Source: Holophagales bacterium UBA5704 | GTDB lineage: Bacteria > Acidobacteriota > Thermoanaerobaculia > Multivoradales > UBA5704 | Direction of reading: 5' to 3' | Length of the DNA stretch: 64,000 nt | Assembly: GCA_002420005.1 (NCBI GenBank) | Contig: DIHE01000005.1 | Span: forward strand, 72,521 to 136,520 | The notes under the pieces: generated by a model | What the model saw: only the letters and a program-made list of their open reading frames with translations | Told to the model about the DNA's origin: nothing | Databases searched by the model: none | Position numbers and translations under genes: made by a program | Part shown: piece by piece, positions 32,501 through 40,830 of the stretch | Position numbering within the stretch: the stretch's first letter is position 1 | How the letters are laid out: every line of letters starts with the position of its first letter

Positions 32501-35137
32501 ATGGCCAAGACCTATAAAATCCATCCCGGCATCGGCATCGCGCGCCTCGGCAACAGCCCCGAGGAGTTCTGCCTGTCCCCCGAGGCGCCGGCCGCCTTGC
32601 CGATCGATTGCGACGCGCAGGGCAATCCCCTGCTGTCTCCCGACGGCAAGAGCGAGCTGACGGTCAAGACGTTCAAGGACAAGGAAGGGCGCATCAAGCG
32701 GCAGGCGGCGCGCTTCCAGATCTACGTCTATGACGAGGAGCACCCCGAAGGTCGCCCGCTCAAGATCGGCGACCCGATCTCGGGTGGCGGCAACCAGGGC
32801 GTGCTGACCGACATTCAGTGGCGCGTGTGGGTGGCGAACAAGAAGGCCTGCTGGTATGAGTTTCAGCAGCTCAACGGCGAGCACGGCTATGCCCCGGACC
32901 ATCCGCTGCGCAACGCCGGGGTGACCGGCGACAACGCCCGCCAGCAATTGATCATCGATCCCGGTCCCCGGATCATCAATTGCAGCACCCAACGCGCGGC
33001 GCAGATGGACCGCAACGGCGGCAACGTCTATGCGCCGACCTTCCCGCCCCCGCTCCAGCCCTGCTCCATCGACACGCTGGGCGAGATCAAGACCGACGAC
33101 AGCGGACGGCTGATCGTGCTCGGCGGGCATGGCCATTCGGGGACCTACCTGTTCGACCAGTTCGGCCAGCCGCGCATCGACGCCTATGCCAACAACGACG
33201 GCTGGTTCGACGACATCTCCGACGGCCCGGTGACGGCGCGCCTGGTGATGTATTCCGAGGAGGTGGGAGCCACCCGCTACATCGACGTCGAAGCCCCGGC
33301 CTGGGTGCTCGTGGGCTACCCGGCCTACGTGCCGCAGATCCTCGACATGGTGACGCTCGACGACGTGGTCTACGACATGGCCATCCGCCAGTTCGCCGAG
33401 CGCACCGACCTGTACGGCAAGGCCGGCACGTTCAACGATCCGCCGCACATCCCCCCCACCGACACCGAGGCGCTGATCATGTGGCGGGCGGAACGCCTGC
33501 GCTGGAATCCCGACTACAGGCCGTGGTTCCATCGCGACGTCTGGCCGATCCTCTACCGCGCCGACATGTTCACCTATCTGGCGAACGTGCTGGCCCTGTC
33601 GAACTATCCCCACAACCAGTCCAAGCGGGGCAATTTCGATCCGTTCAAGCTCGGCGTCCCGCCGCGCATCGACCGCAAGGCGCTCAAGAAGTGCGAGGCG
33701 GAATGCATCACCAAGCACACCAGCGGCAAGCTGTTCCTGGAGACCCTCGGTCCCGTCCTGGAGCTGCTGGAGAAGAAGGACCACGCCCGCCTGCTGCGCG
33801 CCGCCGCGGCCGGAGGCCCGGAGGCGGCCGGTGGCTCGAGCCGCCACCGCGTCAAGACCTTCGTCGAAAGCGTGCGGGCCGCGCTGGAAGCCTTCGCCCA
33901 CGAGGTGATGGGGGAGGAACCGCCGCGCGAGGGGCGGGCCTATCTCGCCGCCTGGCGCAGGGCGTCGCAGAGCTTCCCGGAGGCCAAACAGCGGCTCGAC
34001 GACGCGGTCGACCAGGCGCTGGAAGCCCTCCATCTGCGCAAGGTCGATCCCGACCTCTGGGAGCAGTTCCGCATCGCGCTCGCCGACCAGCTCAAGCTGC
34101 ACCACGGCGGCAAATTGTTGACCGACTGCCTGGCCGAATGCCTCGCGGAATGCACCCAGGACCCCTACCGGGCCTATCGCCAGTACTTGTTCGACCTGCT
34201 GCGGCGCTCGGGCGAGGAGAACGAGTTCCGCATCGAAACCAAACCGAGCAGCCGGGTGCATGGGCTGCCGCTGATGCCGCTCCTCGCCGGCGACAATCCG
34301 ATCTCCAACTCCCTGCCGTCGAAATTCCTGCGCCTGACCGACTACCAGTACTACATCCTGCGCCAGTGGGCCCTGGGGCTCTTCATCAATGAGGAGATGG
34401 AGGGTTGGCCCCATACCGACCCGTTCCAGCCGTACGCCGGCTGGGAGCCGCACACCGGGCGGCAGCTCGACCAGGGCGTGCTCAGCAACCTGCTCGGCGG
34501 TGCGTTCTGCCCGGGCGGCGAGGTGTGCTGGATCATCCGCAACCCGGCGATCTGGGTGGAGCCGTACCGCATCAAGGCCGATGCGAATTTCTCCTCCTTC
34601 GGCCAGACCGCGGCCCAGGCCAACGCCGACGGCCCCTCGGTGTCGCCGGTCTTCTACAGCGGCTACATCGAGAATCCGCTCAGCCAGGACAGCAATTTCG
34701 ACGTCGGCCTGCAGCCGGGGGACCTGACGAAGTACTCGGCCCTCCCCTGGCAGGCGGATTTCAACGAGTGCACCACGCAGACGATCAACGTCACCTACGC
34801 GGAGTGGAACAAGATCTACCCCGAGAGCGAAGGCGACACCCTGATGGCGCGGGAGCAGTCGGTGTGGGAAACCCTCTGGTGGCCGGCGCACCGGCCTCTC
34901 CAGGTCTGGGAGGTGTCCGGCTGGAAGGACGGGAAACCGACCGGCTACCGGTATGTCGATTGGGCCCAGGGCATTCCGGGTACCTATGCCGGCGACCTGA
35001 AGATGGTCACCGACTGGTGGCGGCTCGCCTTCGTGCGCCAGAATCCGGCGGCGAGCGACGAGCCGTCCGAAGTGCCGCCGCCGAGCCCGCCGCCGTTCCT
35101 GGCGGTTGAACGCTCCGCGGACAAGACCAAGGAGTGA
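32501..35137 (+). CDS. LodA/GoxA-like CTQ-dependent amino-acid oxidase
   Basis: The 878-residue protein begins KIHPGIGIARLGNS, characteristic of the LodA family (L-lysine epsilon-oxidase, glycine oxidase), and contains IDPGPRIINC, GGHGHSGTY and the late region FCPGGEVCW with PWQADFNEC. Family enzymes use a cysteine tryptophylquinone formed from one Cys and one Trp. Candidates here are Trp750 in PWQADF and Cys670 or Cys676 in FCPGGEVCW, but I could not align them to a reference. Products are the keto acid or aldehyde, ammonia and hydrogen peroxide, which can be antibacterial. Translation overlaps the LodB-like gene (GTGA). A ~150-residue helical insertion (residues ~385-540) is notable. Confidence 0.88.
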   Translation: MAKTYKIHPGIGIARLGNSPEEFCLSPEAPAALPIDCDAQGNPLLSPDGKSELTVKTFKDKEGRIKRQAARFQIYVYDEEHPEGRPLKIGDPISGGGNQGVLTDIQWRVWVANKKACWYEFQQLNGEHGYAPDHPLRNAGVTGDNARQQLIIDPGPRIINCSTQRAAQMDRNGGNVYAPTFPPPLQPCSIDTLGEIKTDDSGRLIVLGGHGHSGTYLFDQFGQPRIDAYANNDGWFDDISDGPVTARLVMYSEEVGATRYIDVEAPAWVLVGYPAYVPQILDMVTLDDVVYDMAIRQFAERTDLYGKAGTFNDPPHIPPTDTEALIMWRAERLRWNPDYRPWFHRDVWPILYRADMFTYLANVLALSNYPHNQSKRGNFDPFKLGVPPRIDRKALKKCEAECITKHTSGKLFLETLGPVLELLEKKDHARLLRAAAAGGPEAAGGSSRHRVKTFVESVRAALEAFAHEVMGEEPPREGRAYLAAWRRASQSFPEAKQRLDDAVDQALEALHLRKVDPDLWEQFRIALADQLKLHHGGKLLTDCLAECLAECTQDPYRAYRQYLFDLLRRSGEENEFRIETKPSSRVHGLPLMPLLAGDNPISNSLPSKFLRLTDYQYYILRQWALGLFINEEMEGWPHTDPFQPYAGWEPHTGRQLDQGVLSNLLGGAFCPGGEVCWIIRNPAIWVEPYRIKADANFSSFGQTAAQANADGPSVSPVFYSGYIENPLSQDSNFDVGLQPGDLTKYSALPWQADFNECTTQTINVTYAEWNKIYPESEGDTLMAREQSVWETLWWPAHRPLQVWEVSGWKDGKPTGYRYVDWAQGIPGTYAGDLKMVTDWWRLAFVRQNPAASDEPSEVPPPSPPPFLAVERSADKTKE

Positions 35138-36252
35138 CTCGAGACCACGTCGACGTCGCCATCGTGGGGGGAGGTCCGGCGGGATGTGCCGCCGGCCTCT
35201 CCTTGCGGGCGCATGCGCCGGAGCTCACCGTGGCGCTCTTCGAGGCCACGGCCTGGGAGAGCCCGCGGGTCGGCGAGACCCTGCCGCCGCTCGCCCGGCG
35301 CCTGCTGGAGCACCTCGGCGTCTGGGACGCCTTCCGTGGCCAGGGCCGCCACAACATCCATCGCGAGATCCACGGCACCGCCGCCGCTTGGGGAGCACCC
35401 GAGCCCCAGGAGCGGCCCTACCTCTTCGCCACCCAGGGAAACGGCTGGCACCTCGACCGCGCCGCCTTCGATGCTCTCCTGGCCGCCGAAGCGGAGCGGC
35501 GGGGCGTCACCGTTCTGCGCCAGACCCGGCTGCGCCGCGCCGAGCGCACGGGGACCACCTGGAGACTGCACCCTGCCAAGGCCGCGGCGGACGCGCCGCG
35601 CACCGCCCGCTTTCTGATCGACGCCACCGGCTCCGCCGCAGCCTTCGCCCGCCGTTGCGGCGCCCGCTTCGTGGCGACCGATCAACTGACCGCCTTCGCG
35701 CGGCTGTTCCAGGAAGGAGAGAGCACCGATCCCGGCACCCTGGTGGAGGCCTTCGCCGGCGGCTGGTGGTACACCGCCGGCCTCCCCGGCGGCCTGCGCA
35801 TCGCCGCCTGCCTGACCGACGCGGATCTCGCCCGGCCGATGGAGCTGGGAGACCCCGCCGGCTGGGACCGACAGCTCGCCGCGACCGAAAGCATCCGTCG
35901 GCGCCTGCAAGGAGCCCGGCCGACCACCCCCGTCCTCGTGCGGGCCACCCCTTCGCGCCGGCTCGATCCGGTGACCGAAGGGGGAGAGGGAGGCTGGCTC
36001 GCCGTCGGAGACGCCGCCTCCCTCTTCGATCCCCTCTCCTCCCAAGGCATCCTCAAAGGCCTGCGCTCCGGCATCTTCGCCTCCTACGCCGTGGGAGACC
36101 TCCTGGCGAAGGGAGACCCCGCCGGCCTGACCCGCTATGCCCGCTCCGTGGAAGGCGAGTTCGAGAGCTACAGCCGGGTGCGGGCACGGTACTACGCGGA
36201 GGAACAGAGATGGCCGGAGAGCGCGTTCTGGCGGCGGCGGGTGGGGGCATAG
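35134..36252 (+). CDS. LodB-like FAD-dependent oxidoreductase
   Basis: 372 residues; an N-terminal FAD-binding motif VAIVGGGPAGCAAGLSLRAH (residues ~7-26), a WESPRVGETLPP segment typical of the tryptophan-halogenase/LodB group, and a second FAD motif WLAVGDAASLFDPLSSQGI. LodB-type flavoproteins are required to convert the precursor Trp of LodA into its quinone cofactor. It starts with GTG overlapping the upstream stop, so its synthesis is coupled to the oxidase. Pairing with the LodA-like gene strongly supports the assignment. Confidence 0.87.
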   Translation: MTRDHVDVAIVGGGPAGCAAGLSLRAHAPELTVALFEATAWESPRVGETLPPLARRLLEHLGVWDAFRGQGRHNIHREIHGTAAAWGAPEPQERPYLFATQGNGWHLDRAAFDALLAAEAERRGVTVLRQTRLRRAERTGTTWRLHPAKAAADAPRTARFLIDATGSAAAFARRCGARFVATDQLTAFARLFQEGESTDPGTLVEAFAGGWWYTAGLPGGLRIAACLTDADLARPMELGDPAGWDRQLAATESIRRRLQGARPTTPVLVRATPSRRLDPVTEGGEGGWLAVGDAASLFDPLSSQGILKGLRSGIFASYAVGDLLAKGDPAGLTRYARSVEGEFESYSRVRARYYAEEQRWPESAFWRRRVGA

Positions 36253-36319
36253 GCGCTGCCGTCGGCGTTCTCGCCCGCGCCCACCAGGGTTGACGCTCAG
36301 GCCTCGGCTCTCCCGCTCC

Positions 36320-38596
36320 TCAGCCCAGGTCGCCACCCGCCTGGACGCGCCAGAGGGCGGCGTAGAAGCCGCCGGCGCTCACCAGCTCGTCGTGGGTGCC
36401 GGTTTCGACGATCCGTCCCTTCTCGCCGAGCACATGGATGGTTGCGGCGTTGCGCACCGCGGACAGGCGGTGGGTGATGACGATCGCGGTGCGTCCGGCG
36501 TAGATCTCCGCCAGGGCCTGGTGGATGGCGGCCTCGGTTTCGTTGTCGACCGACGAGGTCGCCTCGTCGAAGATGAGGATCGGGGCGTCCTTGAGCACGG
36601 CGCGGGCGATGCAGATGCGCTGGCGCTCGCCGCCGGAAAGCTTGATGCCCCGCTCGCCGATCACCGAGTCGTACCCCTGCGGCAGGCTCTCCACGAAGTC
36701 ATGCGCCTGGGCGATCCGGGCGGCGCGGACGACGTCCTCCCGGGAAGCCCCTTCCCGGCCGTAGGCGATGTTCTCCCACACCGTACCACTGAACAGGAAC
36801 TCGTCTTGCCGCACCAGGGCGATGGCGTCGCGCACGTCGCGCGTGCGCAGCTCGCGGAGGTCCCGGCCGTCGAGCCGGACCTCCCCGGCGCTCCAGTCGT
36901 AGAAACGCAGGAGCAGCTTGACGATCGACGTCTTGCCCACACCGGTCGCACCCACCAGGCCGGTGGTCTCGCCGGCGCGCAGGTGGAGCGAAAAGCCTTC
37001 CAGCACCGGGGTCTCCTCGCGGTAGGCGAAGGTCACGCCGGCGAAGGCGACGTCGCCTCGCACCGCCGCGCGCGGCAACGCCACCGGGCCGCCCGCCGGC
37101 TCCACCGGCGCCTGCAACAGATCGAACACCCGCCCCACCGAAGCCACCGCCTTCTGGAAGTTGTCGATCGCATTGCCCAGATGGACGAACGGCCACAGGA
37201 AACGTTGCGACAGGAACAGGGTGAGCGCATAGGTGCCCGGGTTGAGCGCGCCGGCGAGCACCTGGAGCCCGCCGAGCACGATGGTGGCGGAAAAACCGAC
37301 CAGGATGGCCAGGCGGATGAGCGGACGGAAATTCGAGAATTCCGCCACCGCCTGACGGTTCGCTTCCCGGTAGTCGAGACTGAGCCCGCGCAGGCGCCCG
37401 ATTTCCGTTCCTTCGGCGGTGTAGCTGCGGATCGTGGCGACGCCGGAGATGTTGGTCACCAGCTGGCCGCTCAGAATGCCGGATTTCTCGCGGGCACGTT
37501 TGTACAGCGGGCCGATCCGCTCATGGAACGCAAACGTTCCCCACAGCACGAGGGGCATCGGCAAGAGCGCCGCCCAGGCGAGGCTGGGCGCGGCGAGCAC
37601 GTAGATCAGGCTGACCACGATGAAATTGGTCGCCATCTGCAACAGCTCGCTCGCTCCTTCGTTCAAAAAGCTTTCGATCTGGTTGACGTTGTCGGTGAGC
37701 ACGGCGGCGACCCGGCCGGTGCTCTCGCTCTCCAGATGGGTGGCGGAAAGCCGCTGCACGTGCGCATAGGCGTCCATCCGCAGATCGTGCTGGATGTCTT
37801 GCGCGAGATCCCGCCAGAGCTTGACGTAGGTGCGTTCGAAATAGGATTCGAACGACCAGACGACGGCGGTCAGGCCACCGAGGAACCAGATCTGCGTCTG
37901 CGGGCTCGCGAGGCCGAGGACGGCCAGGAGCGGGCTGCCGTTGGTGGCGACGATCGCCAGCCCGAGACCGACCAGGAGCGGAGAGGCCAGGTCGAGGATC
38001 TTGTGCATCACGCAGCAGAACGCGGCGACGCGCAGGCGGCCCCGGTATTTCGCGGTGTACGCGGAGAACTTCTGGACCGAGCTCGCGGCGTCCGCGCTGG
38101 ACGACTCCGGCCGGGTGCGGCTCCAGGTCCGCCACCACTGGACCGCGGTCACCGCGGTGGCCACGGTCGCCGCGGTCAGCAGAGCGGGTGCCGACAAGGC
38201 CAGCGGCCCGAGCACCAGGCTGCCGAGAGCCACGAGACCTCCCGCCAGAAGCAGGTTCGTCGTGACCTTGGGAACCAGCGTCTCGCGGGCCGGGGCCTGG
38301 GGAGCCGGAGCCGTGGCCTTGTCCGTGGTCTGCCGGGGAGGGCTCTGGAAGGTGGCGAGAAGGCGGCTCCACGCCGCCTGCAGGAGGTCTGCGAGACCGC
38401 CGCTGGTCAGCGGCTCGGCGTAGAGGACGAGCACGCGCCCGGTGACGGCATTGCCTTCGACCTGGAGGATGCCCGGCGCGCTGCGCAGCAGGTTTTCGAA
38501 CGCCGCGACGAGGTGCGGCCGGCGCAGGAGAGCGGGAGACTCCCAGCGCTCGCGGCCGGGAATCGCCGATCTTCGGCTCAAGGAGCCGCCGGTCAA
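36320..38596 (-). CDS. ABC exporter with N-terminal HMA-like domain
   Basis: About 758 residues. The first ~65 residues form an HMA-like domain (RRSAIPGRERWESP, then NAVTGRVLVLYAEPL) similar to the one opening the P-type ATPase at 52610. A Pro/Thr-rich linker, a hydrophobic pair of helices, a six-helix exporter domain and an ATPase follow: Walker A GLVGATGVGKTSIVKL, Q-loop VRQDEFLFSGTV, signature LSGGERQRICIARA, Walker B ILIFDEATSS. TTG 38596 is taken as start because it overlaps the stop of the DUF5132-like gene (TTGA) and directly precedes the domain. Exported compound unknown; lipid, peptide or metal complex are all possible. Confidence 0.83.
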   Translation of the reverse strand: MTGGSLSRRSAIPGRERWESPALLRRPHLVAAFENLLRSAPGILQVEGNAVTGRVLVLYAEPLTSGGLADLLQAAWSRLLATFQSPPRQTTDKATAPAPQAPARETLVPKVTTNLLLAGGLVALGSLVLGPLALSAPALLTAATVATAVTAVQWWRTWSRTRPESSSADAASSVQKFSAYTAKYRGRLRVAAFCCVMHKILDLASPLLVGLGLAIVATNGSPLLAVLGLASPQTQIWFLGGLTAVVWSFESYFERTYVKLWRDLAQDIQHDLRMDAYAHVQRLSATHLESESTGRVAAVLTDNVNQIESFLNEGASELLQMATNFIVVSLIYVLAAPSLAWAALLPMPLVLWGTFAFHERIGPLYKRAREKSGILSGQLVTNISGVATIRSYTAEGTEIGRLRGLSLDYREANRQAVAEFSNFRPLIRLAILVGFSATIVLGGLQVLAGALNPGTYALTLFLSQRFLWPFVHLGNAIDNFQKAVASVGRVFDLLQAPVEPAGGPVALPRAAVRGDVAFAGVTFAYREETPVLEGFSLHLRAGETTGLVGATGVGKTSIVKLLLRFYDWSAGEVRLDGRDLRELRTRDVRDAIALVRQDEFLFSGTVWENIAYGREGASREDVVRAARIAQAHDFVESLPQGYDSVIGERGIKLSGGERQRICIARAVLKDAPILIFDEATSSVDNETEAAIHQALAEIYAGRTAIVITHRLSAVRNAATIHVLGEKGRIVETGTHDELVSAGGFYAALWRVQAGGDLG

Positions 38597-38844
38597 TTCT
38601 CCGCGGCTCCGGCCTCGGTTGCGGCGAGCGGCGGGGCCACGGCACCGCTGCGCGCCCGGACCTCCGCCGAGGCCTCGGCGGTCAGGTCCTCCAGGTCCTC
38701 CTTGACCTCGGAGGCGATCTGCTGGATCTGGGTGCCGACCACCAGTCCGGCCTTCACGACCTCTTTCAAAGCCGGCCGCAGAACTTTCTTGACCTGCGGC
38801 GCGAACAGCACCCCGGTGACGAAGCCAAGTGCGATGTTCCACAT
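38593..38844 (-). CDS. DUF5132-like small membrane-associated protein
   Basis: 83 residues: a short hydrophobic segment (MWNIALGFVTGVLFAPQVKK), a conserved KKVLRPALKEVVKAGL stretch and an acidic helix (EVKEDLEDLTAEASAEV). This matches small DUF5132 proteins, often encoded near HMA-domain P-type ATPases and transporters. A TAGCAT lies 7 nt before the ATG, so the mRNA may be leaderless. It is translationally coupled to the HMA-ABC exporter, making it a likely partner or chaperone. Confidence 0.65.
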   Translation of the reverse strand: MWNIALGFVTGVLFAPQVKKVLRPALKEVVKAGLVVGTQIQQIASEVKEDLEDLTAEASAEVRARSGAVAPPLAATEAGAAEN

Positions 38845-38851
38845 ACTTCAA

Positions 38852-38857
38852 ATGCTA
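38852..38857 (-). promoter_or_regulatory. -10 hexamer TAGCAT of the DUF5132-ABC unit
   Basis: The hexamer ends 7 nt before the ATG at 38844, and its first three bases are the TAG stop codon of the upstream HAD gene. It may give the exporter unit its own transcript downstream of the biosynthetic cluster. Confidence 0.45.
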
Positions 38858-39667
38858 GTCTTCCCGCAGAGCCCTGTCAACGCGCGGCCCACCTGGGACC
38901 TTGGATCCGCCCCACAGGGCCGCGAGCCCCTCCAGCACGCCGGCGGCGCTGCGCCGCTGCGCGACGTGGACGTGCGGCGCCTCGCGGCGCACCTGATCCT
39001 TCAAGGCCTCGGTGGCGTTGCCGACCAGGATGGCCTGCCCGGCTTCCCGCAACAGCCCGCGGTCGACCTCGCCGTCTCCGGCGGCCAGGACGTCGGCCGC
39101 CGCAATCCCGAGGCGCGACCGCAACACGCGCAGCGCCACCTCCTTGCCGGAGCCCGCGGGGACCACGAAGAGAAGGCTCGGCGGCTCGAAGAGCAGGTGG
39201 ACACGGAGGCCCGCGGCGGTGAGCTGCCGCGCCAGGATCTCGCGCACGGCGGCCTGCTCCCCCGCATCGACGGTGAAGGTCTTCTTGTAGGGACCGGAGC
39301 GCTCCGGCCTCCGCGGTCGAAGCTCCGGCCGCGCGCCGGCCAGCCGCTCGATGAGCGGGCCGTCCCACGCGGTCCAGGCGGGGCTCTCCGCCATCTCGCG
39401 GGGCCCATCCTCCTCCCAGGCGTAAAGGACGGTCCCCAGCTCGGCGAGCAGGAAGCCCGGCCGCGGCAGCTCGCCCGCCGCCACGAGCTGGTGCACCTCC
39501 GCGGCACCCCGGCCGGTGGCATAGGCGAGCCGGGTCCCCAGGGCGGTCGCCACGGTGAGGAGCAGGGAGAGCGTCTCCCGGCTCGCGGAGTCTCCCTCCG
39601 GATCGATCAGCGTGCCGTCGAGATCCAGGCAGGCGAGAGCGCAAGGCAGAGGCCGGTGCCGGCTCAT
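38855..39667 (-). CDS. HAD-superfamily phosphatase (subclass IIB-like)
   Basis: 270 residues; motif I CLDLDGTLIDPEG (Asp13 and Asp15 region), a cap domain between residues ~85 and 180, Lys in GSGKEVALRVL, and motif IV AAGDGEVDRGLL. It resembles Cof-type, sucrose-phosphate or mannosyl-3-phosphoglycerate phosphatases. ATG 39667 overlaps the stop of the double P-loop kinase gene (ATGA). A kinase and a phosphatase in tandem at the end of the biosynthetic cluster could perform protective phosphorylation and its reversal, but that is conjecture. Confidence 0.8.
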   Translation of the reverse strand: MSRHRPLPCALACLDLDGTLIDPEGDSASRETLSLLLTVATALGTRLAYATGRGAAEVHQLVAAGELPRPGFLLAELGTVLYAWEEDGPREMAESPAWTAWDGPLIERLAGARPELRPRRPERSGPYKKTFTVDAGEQAAVREILARQLTAAGLRVHLLFEPPSLLFVVPAGSGKEVALRVLRSRLGIAAADVLAAGDGEVDRGLLREAGQAILVGNATEALKDQVRREAPHVHVAQRRSAAGVLEGLAALWGGSKVPGGPRVDRALRED

Positions 39668-40830
39668 GCACGGATGCGGCTCCCCCACCGCTCCGCCTCC
39701 GGCGCGGCGCGCCAGGCCTCGGCGAGGTTGCGGAAGAGGCGGCAGATCTCCTCCTCCGGCAAGTCCCGGTTCTCGATCACTTCCGCGACGTCGTAGCGCC
39801 CGACGTAGGCGGCGAAGAACTCTTCGTGGCACCGCGCGACGTAGTCCGGCGTCTTCGGGAAATTGCGGCTCGTCCCCCGCTCCCGCACCCGCCGCTGGCA
39901 GGTGTCGAGGTCCGCATGCACCCGCACCAGCCGCGTCCGGAACGCCGCGCTGAGCACGCCGATCAGCTCGACGTCGTGCGGTGTGCGTCCGCCGGATTCG
40001 AACACGACCGGCGTGCCGTCCGCCGCCAGCTCCGCGCGGACATGGTCCTCGAAGGCCCGGAACGCCTCCGGCAGCCTGGCCCAGATCTCCTCGATCGTGG
40101 CATAGCGCGCCTTCCAGAATTCCTCGACGGGGAGGAACCGGTACCCGAGATGCCGGGCGAGACAGCGGCCGAGCGTCGACTTGCCGACGCCATTGGGTCC
40201 CACCAGGATCAACAGGTCGAGGTCCCGCGTCGGAGCCCCCGGCCGCGCGATGCGGCGCGCGATCTCGTCCGCCACCTCGTCCGGACGCCGGTCTTCGGCG
40301 TAGATCGGCTTGCGGAGGAGCTGCGCATAGGAAGGATCGGCGAGGTAGGCACGGTTCAGGCGCAGCAGCGCCGCGGTGCGCTCCTCCCCCTCCGCCGTGG
40401 CATCCGTGCGACTCCGAATGCGCGCGTCGAGGACCGCCAGCGAGCGGTCCGGATCGCGCGACGGCAGCAGGAGAAACGTGTTCTGAAGCGGCGCCAACAA
40501 CACCCGGGCGCGCTCCCGCAGGGCGGGATCGAGATAACAGGCGTGGCCGGCACCCAGATCGATCACTCCCTCGCGAAAGTCGCGCAGCAGGCTCTCCACG
40601 GCGAAAAGGTCATAGGGCTTGTTGGCCGCGGCGCGCCCCTCGGTGCCTCCCGCGGCTTGCGCCCGGCGGGCGGCGACCGCGTCGTAGCCCTGCCGGCAGT
40701 AGTAATAGGTTTTGACCAGATCCGCCACGATGCACGGCCGCCCGAGCCGCTCGGCCACCTCCAGGCCGACGGTGGACTTGCCGGCGGCGATCGGGCCGCC
40801 GAGGACGATCGGATCGAAGCTCAGCTCCAT
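39664..40830 (-). CDS. double P-loop kinase-like protein
   Basis: The 388-residue protein contains two complete P-loops: GGPIAAGKST (residues ~11-20) and VGPNGVGKST (~211-220). The second half resembles shikimate kinase/AAA_33-type small-molecule kinases with a LID-like arginine segment (CQRRVRERGTSRNF). The first half begins as a similar kinase and then has a helical region (LLRDFREGVIDLGAGHACYL). Tandem fusion of two such folds is uncommon. ATG 40830 overlaps the end of the NRPS gene by 10 nt. It may phosphorylate the product for self-protection, or be a precursor kinase; no family name is secure. Confidence 0.65.
   Translation of the reverse strand: MELSFDPIVLGGPIAAGKSTVGLEVAERLGRPCIVADLVKTYYYCRQGYDAVAARRAQAAGGTEGRAAANKPYDLFAVESLLRDFREGVIDLGAGHACYLDPALRERARVLLAPLQNTFLLLPSRDPDRSLAVLDARIRSRTDATAEGEERTAALLRLNRAYLADPSYAQLLRKPIYAEDRRPDEVADEIARRIARPGAPTRDLDLLILVGPNGVGKSTLGRCLARHLGYRFLPVEEFWKARYATIEEIWARLPEAFRAFEDHVRAELAADGTPVVFESGGRTPHDVELIGVLSAAFRTRLVRVHADLDTCQRRVRERGTSRNFPKTPDYVARCHEEFFAAYVGRYDVAEVIENRDLPEEEICRLFRNLAEAWRAAPEAERWGSRIRA

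Noticed and set aside
30590..34891. A 1433-codon minus-strand frame opposite tyrosinase and the LodA-like gene
   Set aside because: Antisense to two recognisable enzymes; the translation shows only compositional bias.
36320..38851. An 843-residue version of the ABC exporter
   Set aside because: Its first ~85 residues are in another frame over the DUF5132-like gene and look like random Arg/Gly-rich sequence; the TTG at 38596 fits coupling and domain start.
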